Below are positions 45,136-55,360 of a stretch of DNA of 64,000 bases, piece after piece. Within the stretch, counting starts at the first letter, position 1, and each line of letters begins with the position of its first letter. The notes below the pieces were generated by a model. That model made no database searches, was not told the origin of the DNA, and saw nothing but the letters and a program-made list of their open reading frames with translations. Position numbers and translations under genes: made by a program. Source of the stretch: Cricetomys ansorgei. Its lineage: Eukaryota; Chordata; Mammalia; Rodentia; Nesomyidae. The DNA lies in contig JAMJFZ010003656.1 in assembly GCA_026225945.1 (NCBI GenBank), forward strand, positions 248,001 to 312,000. The letters are read 5' to 3'.

Positions 45136-46689
45136 CTGACCTGTTTTGGTTTTTTTTAATTAGCAGTGGAAGAACAGACCAAAAGACAGAGCATCTTCCT
45201 TTGGCTTTCCTGTGGGCACAGGAAGACCTTTGGCCTTATCTATGAGTGGGTTGGCAATGGGTAGGGTTCAGTCTGTGGTTGAGGAAGGTGTTACTCAGAG
45301 AGAGGTGTCAATCTGCAGAATCAAGTGCTTCGTTATTGTGTTAAGTGATGTGTGTGGGCTCTGGAAACTAAAGACTTAGCAGAGAAAGTTTTGCAGAGTC
45401 TCCAGTGATACTTTTATCATAGAGGTTTCCCCTGAATAAGTGGATATTAAATTTCCTTCCTCTGAAAATTCATTAATTTGGGGATACAGTTTTGAAAGAG
45501 TCCAGATAAACCCCATATTTGTTCCCCAAATAAATATCTGTTCATCTTTACACAAGATCATTTGTCAAAAGTTACCCTATTATTGAGGTATGGCTTATAT
45601 TTTACAAGTTCCACATTGCTATGAGGTGGTGATGGGTACTGGAACATGATTCATTAGGCAATCTCTGGGTGTCCGGGATCAGGCTAATGGTTTGGCTGCA
45701 TCCCCTAGATGAATATAAGCCAAATCAGAATTATTATGTTGAAGTCAAGGGTTGAAAGGCCAGAACAGAGAGGTTCAATATGCACAAGAGGAAACCTAAG
45801 GAAGACTACACACTTCCTTGACCTCCCAGGTAGCCAGGGACAGGAACTTCCTGCTAGGCACAAGAATCTCCACCGGAGATTGCAGCCCACACCCATTAAG
45901 CCCATCCACACAAAAACAACCTAGTCTACAGCTGTTTCTGGAGCAGCCAGTATCTGCATATCATCATTTGCCCTGGTGCCACACAGCAGGTGTTTCATCT
46001 ATGTGGTCAAGAGGTGGCACAAGTGTAACGCTGTTGTCTAAAATATTGTGAGGAATCTTCTGACTAAACTTACCTTGAAAGCCATGTAGTCACATGCCAG
46101 CCCTTCATGGGATTTTTCCCTTGGGTTTGAAGTAACCACACACCCATTCCCAGCATATCCAGGATGCTGCTTGTAAAGGACCAAAGGGCCAGATGGATAT
46201 TACAGGGTTCAACTCTGACCCCACTCAGCATCACGGGGCCTTATGTTCTGCCTAACTAAATAATAGATCATGAAGCCAAGTGAAGTACACTGTGTCAAAT
46301 GATAAGTATCTGCATTGTTCCTTGTTCTCTGCCTCTCTCCAAACTTTTTATTCAACCTTTTCTCTTCATTCTCTTTCTTGAGGAATGCAAAAATATCTCA
46401 ATGACACCATGCTGGGTTCTGCAATTTTTACTGTGTCAGGTATAGTTTGTCAGCATTTTAAGCAACATTGACTCTCCTATCTGTCCTCTGTGTTCCCACT
46501 CACTCCTCATGCTCCTAGAAAGAAAAATCACCTTGTGTATCATAGCTCATTTATTTCAAAAGAGAACCAACAGATCATATTCAGTGTCTGAAATAAATTT
46601 CTCTTTTGATATTAGAGAATTTAGTGGCTATAGTTTTTTTGTCTGTTTGTTGCCTGGGAACTCCTACTGACAATTGAAGAGAGAACTCT
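45136..46689. other. Intergenic sequence, no gene seen
   Basis: Overlapping ORFs at 45,705-46,051 have no recognisable domain. The segment may hide old LTR pieces. Confidence 0.35.
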
Positions 46690-47192
46690 ATGTATTATGT
46701 AATTTTTTCATTGCTGTGAGAGAATACCTGACCAACCAACCTAAGGAAAATGAATTTATTTTAGCTAAGAGTTTAAGGTAAATTTAGTGATGCACACCTT
46801 TAACCCCAGCACTTGGGAGGCAGAGGCAGGCGGATCTCTGAGCTCATGACGCCAGCAGGATATACAGATTGCGTTCCAGGACAGTCAGAGTAATTTTCTT
46901 GAAAAACAAACAAACAAACAAACAAAAGATAACACATTCCAGCATGATGAAGAAGACATAGTGACTGGAGCTCCATCTATGATGGCAGGAGTATGAGGCA
47001 GCATGCTTACATCTCTCACAGTTCAAAAAGCAGCACAGGCCAGAATCAGGCAGGCAGGAACCAGTAAGCTCACCTGTAAATCATGTGCCATTTCCCAAAA
47101 GGTTCCACAACTTCTCAACACAGCACCACCAGCTGTAGACTAGATGCTCAGACACATGAGATTATGGGGCACAATTCAAACTCACATAACAC
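46690..47192. mobile_element. MaLR-like LTR interrupted by a B1
   Basis: 'tttttcattgctgtgagagaatacc' and 'atgaatttattttagctaaga' on the left; 'gcaggaaccagtaagctcacc' and 'agacacatgagattatggggc' on the right. A B1 with a (CAAA)n tail lies between (46,783-46,928). Confidence 0.6.
46783..46928 (+). mobile_element. B1 SINE with (CAAA)n tail
   Basis: 'cacacctttaaccccagcac' and 'gaggcaggcggatctctgagc', followed by caaacaaacaaa. Confidence 0.85.
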
Positions 47193-48164
47193 TGTTCCAG
47201 GAAGAAGAAAATAATGTAAATACCTCTTTCCAGACTTGCATTAAATATGGAAAGGAGACAGGCAACCATAATGTAGAGTTGTTCAGAGCAAAATAGCAGA
47301 GTAGTCCTCAGGTGCCAGGACACCCAAGTGTGGCAGACAGAGCCAGCACTGCACAGATTGTCATGTGTTGATGGATGTGCTGATAGAAGTGAGATTCTGA
47401 TTGGCAATAAGACCAGTTCAATCAGAAATGGGTATAAGGGCCAGGACAGAAATGACATCATCCCAGTTGGAATGTACATCTTTCACCGTCTGCTACGTTG
47501 TAGAGTATTCACAAGAGAAAACTGCTCGGACATCAGTTTAAGCCAATAGAAAGTCTGTATTAGCTGGACAGCGATTGCACTGGCTGTTCTGAATCCCAGT
47601 GTAGCCCCGAGCCTTCAGGATGAACTTTTAAGCACAAAAGCCATGTTCTGGGTTGACATAGTTCAGTTAACAAGAACAGTTAGCCAGAAGCAGAACTACA
47701 GAAGCTAAAAAGCATGGTTAGTGCATTTTGAGACTTTCCCAGAACTATATGAACTTTGATAGATTAGGCCTTTGTTTTAGTTTTGGCATGTGGCAGTCTT
47801 ACAGCCTGAATGGCACTTCCATCATGAAGCCAGTTGTGTTAAGGTCTGGGGGCCTACTAAGGTCTAGGTCACTGTTACATGCTACTATCAAAGAGACACA
47901 TCCCTGGTGCTAGTGTCCACTTATAATTCCCCAGGGTGTTACTCTGATGATTTGGTTTATTTACAGTTAAGTGGAAACAATGCAGTACAAACCAATGAAG
48001 GTCCTTCAGAGATAACTATGGTGGTCATGACTCAAGATGGCTGCACTGATATCAGGCATCATACATAAAAGCTCTGACAGCAGCTCCTAGATATTCTAGT
48101 AGCTCCTTACAAAAAGGGAGTCTACATATTTCTTTTATTTTACTTTAGACTCACTGTCTTCTTT
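47193..48164. other. Intergenic sequence, no gene seen
   Basis: A 105-codon minus ORF (47,162-47,479) and a 61-codon plus ORF show no domain. The region around 47,560-47,720 has an LTR-like feel but I cannot assign it. Confidence 0.35.
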
Positions 48165-48352
48165 TAAGTATTTTTGATTTATTTTTAATTAAATATAAAG
48201 TTATTTTCAGACATATAGTCTGATCAAAGTTTCCCCTCCCTCATCTCCTCACAGATCCTCCCCACCTCTCCACTCCTTCAACTCCATGCCTTCTTTCTCA
48301 AGGAACAAACAGGCAAATGAGAAAGACAGACAAACAAGGACTGTCTTAAAAA
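48165..48352 (-). mobile_element. LINE-1 3' end fragment
   Basis: 'tttatttttaattaaatataaag', 'tttcccctccctcatctcctc' and 'caaggaacaaacaggcaaatga', the reverse strand of a rodent L1 3' UTR. Confidence 0.7.
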
Positions 48353-48359
48353 GGCAAAG

Positions 48360-48480
48360 CATGGGCTAGGAATATACTTCAATGGTAGAACATTTCCCTA
48401 GGAGGCAGAGGTTCAATTCATAGCATCAGAGAGGGGGGGAGAGAGAGAGAGAGGGAGAGGGAGAGGGAGAGAGAGAGGAG
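48360..48480 (+). mobile_element. ID-like SINE plus (GA)n
   Basis: 'gggctaggaatatacttcaatgg' and 'aggttcaattcatagcatc', followed by a GA tract (48,433-48,478). Confidence 0.5.
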
Positions 48481-48718
48481 TGTCAATGAAAGTGTACACG
48501 TATAATCCTAGCACCTGTATAGTTCAAGCTTGGATACTGATCAAGATCTAGCCAAAAGAGAAAAAAAGTCAAAGTAAAGTAATTTTCTCTTACAGCGTCT
48601 ACATTGAGAACTTGAGTTAGGATTAGATATATTATAAAAAATCTGTTTACAAAGCATGGATGCCTGTGGATGTTGAGTTCTGCACTGTGTGAACTAACAT
48701 TTAAAAACAAATATTTAT

Positions 48719-48858
48719 GGGCTTGTGGTGGCACATGCCATTAATCCCAATCACTAAGGAGGCAGAGGATCTCTTATGAGTTCAAGGCTATCCTGGTCTA
48801 CATTTTAAGTTCCAGGGCAGCCAGGACTACAAAGACCCCATCTCAAAACAAAAAACTA
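48719..48858 (+). mobile_element. B1 SINE
   Basis: 'gtggtggcacatgccattaatcc' and 'caaggctatcctggtctacat'. Confidence 0.8.
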
Positions 48859-50105
48859 ATAAAATCAAACATTTTGTGGATATTTTTTGTATACCAGACT
48901 CAACCATATGTTCCTTTATGCCCTTTTAATGAATTGATGCACTCAACATTTAATTAGATCATGCATATCAGCTTTCTTGTCTTGTGAAGGAGGCAGTGGA
49001 TTAGACAAGGTGAAAATAGCACCACAGTGGCCCTTGTGCTGTGTCTAGGTTTTTTTTTTTTTTTACAATGCTGATGCTCACAAAGGTAGTCATGGTGTCA
49101 TTTCCCTCTTATCCGAGCTTGTTCCCGTAATGGGAAAGAATCAACAGCAAAGGGCCCTCTTTGCCCCTCTTGGCTCAGAGCTTCTGAGAATAATTGCCTG
49201 TGGGTATCCAGAGTGTTTGAAGTGAGATCTTCACTTAGGACTCAAGCTCCAAGAGACCAAATCCTAGATAGTTGTGTGTCTGACACTTAGGAACAGGGGT
49301 AGGTTCTGAAAATGTGTCATTTGTGGCTTACATCTTTATGTGAACATTCATATGTATGCATAGACCTATGAGGTCTATGCTGCCACCTAGACAAATATTA
49401 GAAAGATAACTGATGGGTCAATTGCTTGACAAATGCACATAACCCAAATAGTAGAGATGATTGACTGATTAATTAAATGATAAGATAAATGTACATAATG
49501 CAAATGGTTGAATGATATATCATTGATTTCTTGGTGTGATAGACAATTGTTGATATATAGATGGAATAATTATGCTTGCATAAACTTACATGGTATAGCC
49601 TACTATATACCTTTGAAAAAAAGTACAAAGATAGTTGTTAATTTATGACATAAATAATAATATAAGATACGTAATAATGATGAAGGGGGTTAGATGGATG
49701 AACGGATATGCAGATGGACAGACTGACCAATAGGATACCTATTGCTCTGAGATCCACAAGGAACAAAGCAACATAAGAATACATTTAACACAGAAGGAAA
49801 TGATGTAATAAAAAGATGTGATAAAAAGATGTGATAAATAGATGTATGAGTTTTATAAGGAGATGCATTCTAAAATTATGATAAACAGTATGGTAGACAC
49901 ATAATCCATCATCTTAGTAGTCGGGTACTATAATTTTATATACTGTGCACTTTTATGACTGTTAGTTCAGTTTACAGCATCATCACACACATAAGGAAAG
50001 CATTATACTATAACATCTTGTGAAGGGATTATCATCATACATGAGGTTATCATTGACCAAAACCTATGAAGAACATGGCTATACAGGTCTTTCAGTGTCA
50101 ACTTA
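48859..50105. other. AT-rich intergenic sequence, no gene seen
   Basis: About 1.2 kb with no long ORF. It contains a T15 run (49,050) and a repeated 'aaaaagatgtgata' near 49,810-49,840. Confidence 0.4.
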
Positions 50106-50290
50106 AAACTAAATTTTGCAAATCCTGGTGTTGAACACCTGTAATCTCAGCACTCGGGAGGCTGAGGCAGAAGGATGCTGAATTCATGACCAGCTTGGAG
50201 TACAGAATAAGACCCTGTCTCAGAAAGCCAAAAGAAGAGAAGAAAGAGAAAAAGGAGGCTAGGTAGAGGAGGAAGAGGAAGAAGAAATAA
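50106..50290 (+). mobile_element. B1-like SINE with purine-rich tail
   Basis: 'aacacctgtaatctcagcactcgg', 'accagcttggagtacagaa' and 'gaccctgtctcagaaag', followed by a GA-rich stretch. Confidence 0.6.
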
Positions 50291-50774
50291 TTAAATTAAA
50301 TAAAAAATTTAGGAAGAATATGTCCTAACTCCCAACAGTTGTCTGAAGTCCAGCCTGCTTATTGTTTTTTCTGTTTTTAATCCCCTGCCAAGTTGGCAGA
50401 GCATGTTCCCACACAAGGATTAGGTAAAGCTTTGAGTACCACATTCAAAAGATTTAAGGAGCACCTGGAAAGAACCTTGAGGAACACAGGTGAGGCCGCA
50501 GCACAGCATGCAGCTTGGGGTAAACTAGTATGTATGTGACCCAGCTTTACTGGCCTCAGAAACAATGCTGGTTACTTGGATAGATTGATATGAGTTTCTT
50601 GTCTGTATAGGAGAAGCTTTATTGTGACCACATGGCTTAGGATTTGTACAATGGACCCCCTCTGCTGCAGTAATTGTAAAACTGCAACCGTTTTCCCTCC
50701 TCCGTGGATGGTCCCGATACCTTTACTTTGATCTAAGCATCCACCTATTCATTGAAGGCCTCTCCTGTCCTTTG
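50291..50774. other. Intergenic sequence, no gene seen
   Basis: A 62-codon minus ORF (50,377-50,565) has no recognisable motif. Confidence 0.35.
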
Positions 50775-51005
50775 TGAGTTGTTTGTTTGTTTTTTAAACA
50801 GGCGTACTATGCAGCCCTCACTAACCTGGAACACACCATGTACATTAGGCTGCCCTCTTATTCATAGGAGATCAACCTTCCTCTGTCTCTTATGAATAAG
50901 AGGGCAGCCTAATTTACATGGTGTCTGTTGCTTCTCTGTTTAGATAGGCTGACCTGGAACCTTTGATCCCCCTGCCTCAGCTTCTCAACTGGTACGGTTA
51001 TAGGT
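50775..51005 (-). mobile_element. B1-like SINE carrying an internal inverted duplication
   Basis: B1-type sequence on both flanks ('ctaacctggaacacacc' on the left; 'cctgcctcagcttctcaact' and 'ataggtctgtgtcccc' on the right), reverse strand. In the middle, a 39-bp segment is repeated in inverted orientation. Confidence 0.6.
50833..50924. repeat. 39-bp fold-back (hairpin) with 14-bp loop
   Basis: Arms at 50,833-50,871 and 50,886-50,924 are reverse complements with 2 mismatches in 39. Start 'acaccatgtacattaggctg', end 'cagcctaatttacatggtgt'. Confidence 0.95.
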
Positions 51006-51029
51006 CTGTGTCCCCATACTTGGCTCTTT

Positions 51030-51280
51030 GGGATTTTGGTTTTTGTTTTTTGTTTTGTTTTGTTTTTAGTGATTCTGCTTATTTGTTATTATTGTCTTGA
51101 GACAGGGTCTCACTGTGTAGTCCTGGCTGGCTCCAGACTCACAGAGACCCACCTGCTTCTGCCTCCTGAATGCTGGGATTAATTGGGTGCGCCACAACAC
51201 ATGACTGGATATTTAGTTAGTTGTTTGTATTTAGTTTATTTGTTTTGTTTGTTTTGTTTTTGTTTTGTTTTGTTTAACTT
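51030..51280 (-). mobile_element. B1 SINE between T/G-rich tracts
   Basis: 'cttgagacagggtctcactgtg', 'cctcctgaatgctgggattaa', reverse strand. TTTTG repeats flank it on both sides (51,030-51,066 and 51,219-51,275). Confidence 0.75.
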
Positions 51281-51337
51281 GTTGATTAGCTTCATCTTGA
51301 CACTGTTCTTAAAGCTAGTCAAGAATGTCTTTCAATA

Positions 51338-51560
51338 GGGGCTGGAGAGGGCTCAGCAGTTAAGAGCACTGGCTGCTCTTCCAGAGGGCCCAGGTTAAAC
51401 TCCCAGCACCCACATGACATCTAACAATCATCTGTAACTCCAGTCCCAGGGAACCCAACATCCTCTAATGGCCTCCATGGGCAATGCACCCGCACATGTA
51501 GTGCACAAACATATAGGCAAAATACCCATACACACAATCAAGGGAATAATTTATGTCCTT
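51338..51560 (+). mobile_element. B2 SINE
   Basis: 'ggggctggagagggctcagcag', 'gctgctcttccagagggccc' and 'ctgtaactccagtcccaggg'. Confidence 0.88.
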
Positions 51561-51575
51561 AAAAAATACTCTCAG

Positions 51576-51783
51576 TTTGGGGCTGGAAAGATAGTTAAGA
51601 GCACTTGCTGCTTTTTCATAGGATCCCAGCACTCACATGGTGCTAAAAAACATATGTAACTTCAGTTCCAGGGGATCTGATGCCCTTTTCTGACCCTTGT
51701 GGGCACTGCACACATGTGGTATACAGACATAAATGTAGGCAAAACACTCATAAACATAAAATTAAAAAAATTTAAATCTTTGT
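51576..51783 (+). mobile_element. B2 SINE, tandem with the previous copy
   Basis: 'ggggctggaaagatagttaaga' and 'aacttcagttccaggggatc', with an AT-rich end. Confidence 0.85.
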
Positions 51784-52302
51784 TTAAAAAAAGACTTCTT
51801 TTTCTTTTCCAATTTCAGTGCTACCTGTGTAGCTTGTCTCATCCATAGTAAGGCAAGCAAGACATAGCTTGTGGCTCAATTGGAGAATGAAAGGGACAAG
51901 GCAGGAACAATCAAGGCACATAGGATGATGGAATTTATAGACTTGACCTGCTAATCTGTGAAGTTAATGCTCCTCAGAATGGGTTACATGGCTAGGAATA
52001 TAATTATCCTCAAGCAAATGTCTTTAGAGACACTATATAGCAACTAGCTGAATGCAGGCATTCTACTGTAACCACACAGTGGGATTACATCTGAATCTTG
52101 TGTCTCCTCATCGCTCCCACCTTCATCACACTATCCCCTCCCTCCCATTCATGGTCATCACCATCATCATTTTCACTTTCTCTCCATTGGATCATTGACT
52201 CCCCCAGCTTCCCAGCATATTCTAGCATCTTTCAGCTTTAAAGCAATAACAAATAACTACATCACTATACAGCTACCAGCTGCAAGAAAAATTCCCATAG
52301 TG
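51784..52302. other. Intergenic sequence, no gene seen
   Basis: No feature recognised in this ~520-bp stretch. Confidence 0.35.
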
Positions 52303-52526
52303 TGGGGCTGTAGAGATGGTTTAGCATTTAAAAGCATTTGTTGCTCTTACAGAGGACCCGGGTTCAGTTCCCAACTCTAACATGGTGGCTTACAATGATC
52401 AATAACTTCAATTCCAGGAGATCTGTCCTCTGAGGGCCCCAAGCAAAATACTCATACAAATACAAAATACATACATGCAGGCAAAACACTCACACACACA
52501 AGATAATTCTTTAAAAAAAAACACAG
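52303..52526 (+). mobile_element. B2 SINE
   Basis: 'gtggggctgtagagatggttt', 'acagaggacccgggttcagttc' and 'aggcaaaacactcacacaca'. Confidence 0.88.
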
Positions 52527-53133
52527 TGTGTGTCACTGTATCATTATTTGTCTACTCCCTCAGTGATGTGGAATCAACACACCCAATGTGAATGCTTCTG
52601 TCTGTAGGGCCTAACTCTCTCTGCCTGGAAAGTGGCTACAAGGTGTGTCCTCTCACTGCATCCCTATCTCAGCTCACATGGGCTAAGCTCCAGTCCATAA
52701 GAGTCAAGTGGGTAATTGGGAGGCATTGTCAAAGCAATAAGGGTTCTTGTGAAATTCAGAACCTGATTCACCAATGCCTGTCAAAGGGAAAATGATAGGG
52801 ACACCTCTGGGGGTGCAGAACAGTCTAGAGGTGAACCAGAGAGAACCAGTGGAGATCAAGTGGCAGGGCTGGCTCTATGAAGATAAGAGATAGCAGTGAG
52901 TACTGTTCACAGTCTCATGTTGGACATTAGACCCACCCCTAGAAGCAGCCAGTATTACTCCTCAAAGCAGCCCTGTTTGCTGCCAACATGCTCTGCAGAG
53001 GTGTGTCTATGGTCCATCCCTTGAATACCAGCTTCCAACTCAAGAATGTGGAGACCTGTGATTGGTTTTGTTTACATGCCTTTAGTTGCAATGGAGGCTG
53101 GAACACCAAATAGTTACCTCTGTCCTCTTAGAG
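52527..53133. other. Intergenic sequence, no gene seen
   Basis: A 67-codon plus ORF (52,592-52,795) has no recognisable motif. Confidence 0.35.
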
Positions 53134-53336
53134 CAGTGGTTCTCAAATTTCCTAGTGCTGTGACTCTTTAATACAATTACTCTTGTTGAGGTGACCCCCA
53201 ACCATAAAAATATTTTCATTGCTATGTCATAACTGTAATTTTGCTACTGTTATGAATTGTAATTAGATCTCTGATATGCAGATGGTCTTAGGGAACCCCT
53301 GCAAAAGGTTGTTCAACCACAGGTTTAGAACCGCTG
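53134..53336 (-). mobile_element. URR1-like hAT element with near-matching 8-bp target duplication
   Basis: Ends 'cagtggttctcaaa' and 'tttagaaccgctg'. The flanks tcttagag and ttttagaa match at 6 of 8 positions. Same family and orientation as 7232-7446. Confidence 0.8.
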
Positions 53337-53904
53337 TTTTAGAATGATGTGGGAGGGAATACCCATACAGGAGAGGGTCCTGATGCTGTGTCGGGGGGTG
53401 TCAGACAGAATTCTACTGAGATTAAAAAATAGAGTTGCCCCTTAGGAAATCGCTTTTTGGTACATTCTTCAGAAACTGAGCACGGTGAGCGTGGTCTCTT
53501 AATGAAACTGCATCAACATTACCCAGAAATCACTAGGTAGCAGCTACTAGCACCAGGGTCACACTGCATTGGGAATCTACCTGCAGCTTTGTGACCCCAA
53601 AAGTACAAAAGCCAAATTTTCACAACCTTTTGAGAATGCAAAAGTCCTGATACAGACCATATGGGAGATGCTACATGGCAGAACTGTCTGTGATGTGCTG
53701 AGAACATATTTGTTGCTTTTCTATATCATACTTTATAATCCTATATCATGCTTTATAACCCTAGTATATGATGCAACACTTCTGAAAAGAACAAAGGAGA
53801 AATCTCTATGTGTGCATGTTGTATACATACAGATAGACAGATGGTTAGATATTTTCCCAGACAAATGGCTAGATCGCTCTGTCTCTCTGTCTCTCTCTAT
53901 CTCT
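53337..53904. other. Intergenic sequence, no gene seen
   Basis: A 128-codon plus ORF (53,569-53,955) runs into simple repeats and SINE sequence and has no recognisable domain. Confidence 0.35.
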
Positions 53905-54040
53905 CTCTTAGATGAGGTCTTAGTAGCCCAGGCTGTCCTTAAACTTTCTAGTTAGCTCAAGCTGTCTGTGAACTCAAGATGACACTCCTGTCTCAACTTC
54001 TCTAGTGCTAGTGTTACATGTTTAAGCTACTGTGTCCAGC
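53905..54040 (-). mobile_element. Old B1-like SINE
   Basis: 'gatgaggtcttagtagcccagg', 'tctcaacttctctagtgctag', reverse strand. Confidence 0.5.
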
Positions 54041-54284
54041 TGCTTGTATCATCATAACTGAGGGGAAGGTGAGCACACAGCAATGATCATAACTCCAGAG
54101 TCCTTAGGCTATGTCACTTCTTGACACAGCATAGGAGAGACAGCTATATTGAAGATATAATGCAGTCCCACCCTGGTGGAACTAGAGAAAGACTTGCTTC
54201 ATACCTCCCAGTGCTGCACTCCTAGTCTGTCCTGTTGACCCCTTCTGTCTCCTGCATCATCCAGAAGACCACTGGTTAGAGGTT

Positions 54285-54356
54285 GTTTGGACAGAATCCA
54301 TGTCAAGATGGAGTTAGTCAGTTTGGACAGAATCCATGTCAAGATGGAGTTAGTCA
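54285..54356. repeat. Perfect 36-bp tandem duplication
   Basis: Two identical 36-bp units, 54,285-54,320 and 54,321-54,356, starting 'gtttggacagaatccatg'. The second unit covers the expected Gpr143 cleavage region. Confidence 0.98.
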
Positions 54357-54363
54357 CAATGAT

Positions 54364-54369
54364 TTTATT
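54364..54369 (-). terminator. Gpr143: Gpr143 polyadenylation signal AATAAA
   Basis: A canonical AATAAA on the minus strand about 304 nt after the Gpr143 stop codon. It is the first good signal seen downstream of the stop. Cleavage is expected 10-30 nt further, at roughly 54,335-54,355. Confidence 0.7.
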
Positions 54370-54672
54370 TAACTACTTTCTAAAGGACTTGGATCTGGCG
54401 CTTAGCGTTACAGCTGGCCTCAGAAAAAATCCAAATGGTAATTAAGAGTCAAGAGTGACACTGAGTGTCTAGAAGAAATTTTCCATTTCCAAGCTCTGGT
54501 GTGTTGTTTCTTCTCGAATCTTCAATGAGCTTCACTATGGTGACCAGAGTGGGATTTGGAGGATGCTACATCATCGCAGCACTGTGATGGGAAGGAAGGC
54601 AGGAACACAATCCTAAATGATGTGAGACACAGAGCCTGAAATATAAGGGTATCTGACTCCTGTCCCACCCCT
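54370..54672 (-). other. Gpr143: Gpr143 3' UTR
   Basis: About 300 nt between the stop codon and the AATAAA. No SINE is inserted in it. The minus-strand sequence begins 'aggggtgggacaggagtcag'. Confidence 0.7.
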
Positions 54673-54767
54673 TCAGAGATCCCCCTGGGCTTGGGAAATG
54701 GAGTCAACTTCCTTTACGTTGCGGGACCCAGTTGCAGTATGGATTTCAACCGTGCTGGCATCAGAAC
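54673..54767 (-). CDS. Gpr143: Gpr143 exon 9 (C-terminal tail and stop)
   Basis: The exon follows the acceptor 'ttttcctctccag' and begins GT TCT GAT GCC. This completes the Gly codon split by intron 8 and encodes [14 protein letters not shown]..., then ...SQAQGDL and TGA. The start [11 protein letters not shown] corresponds to human SDASTIEIHTA, and the end -GDL is the same as in human. This is the cytosolic tail of the receptor. The exon is open and in frame with exon 8. It has no alternative reading as a repeat. Confidence 0.93.
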
Positions 54768-54824
54768 CTGGAGAGGAAAAGAGCAAGCTGTGATGGGGCT
54801 GAGGTCCTAGAAGGCTTTGTCTTA

Positions 54825-55040
54825 TTTTGTTGGCACAGGGTCATATGTAGACCAGGCTGGCCACAAACTTGATATGTAGTCAGAAATGACCGTGAGCATC
54901 CAATCTTCTTGCTTGCCCCTCCGAAGTGCTAGAATAACAGATATGTACCATCATATTCATTTTATAGTGCTGTGTACTGAACCCAGGGCCTCATGCTAGC
55001 TAGACAAGCATTCTACTAACTGAGCAACATTGCCAGCCCC
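54825..55040 (-). mobile_element. B4-type SINE (ID-B1 composite) in Gpr143 intron 8
   Basis: 'gtcatatgtagaccaggctggcc' (B1 half) then 'gaacccagggcctcatgctagc' and 'ctgagcaacattgccagcccc' (ID half), reverse strand. Confidence 0.75.
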
Positions 55041-55119
55041 TGGAATGCCTTCCTTTAACTTCAGAAAATCCTGCTAGTACTCCACAACAAAATGAAATTT
55101 TGCCTTTCTTTTTCTTTAA

Positions 55120-55190
55120 ACAGAAGGAAGAAAGGAAAGAAGGAAGGAAGAGAGAGGGAGAGAAGGAAAGAAAGAAAGAACCTTAGTCAA
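55120..55190. repeat. GA-rich microsatellite
   Basis: GGAA, GAGA and GAAA units in Gpr143 intron 8. Confidence 0.9.
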
Positions 55191-55204
55191 ATCTTAGCCT
55201 CTAA

Positions 55205-55360
55205 GGCTGGGTGTGATGGCACACACCTTTAATCCCAGCACTTGGGAGGCAGAGGCAGAGGCAGGCGGATCCCTGTGAGTTGAGGCCAGTCTAGTCTACA
55301 TAGCAAGTTCCAAGACAGCCAGAGTTACAACAGAGAGACCCTGTCTCAAAAAAATAATTA
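55205..55360 (+). mobile_element. B1 SINE
   Basis: 'gtgatggcacacacctttaatcc', a duplicated 'gcagag' in the gaggcagaggcagagg block, and 'gagaccctgtctcaaaaaaa'. Confidence 0.9.

Noticed and set aside
47162..47479. 105-codon hydrophobic minus ORF
   Set aside because: It begins close to a MaLR-like LTR, has no recognisable family and no supporting signals.
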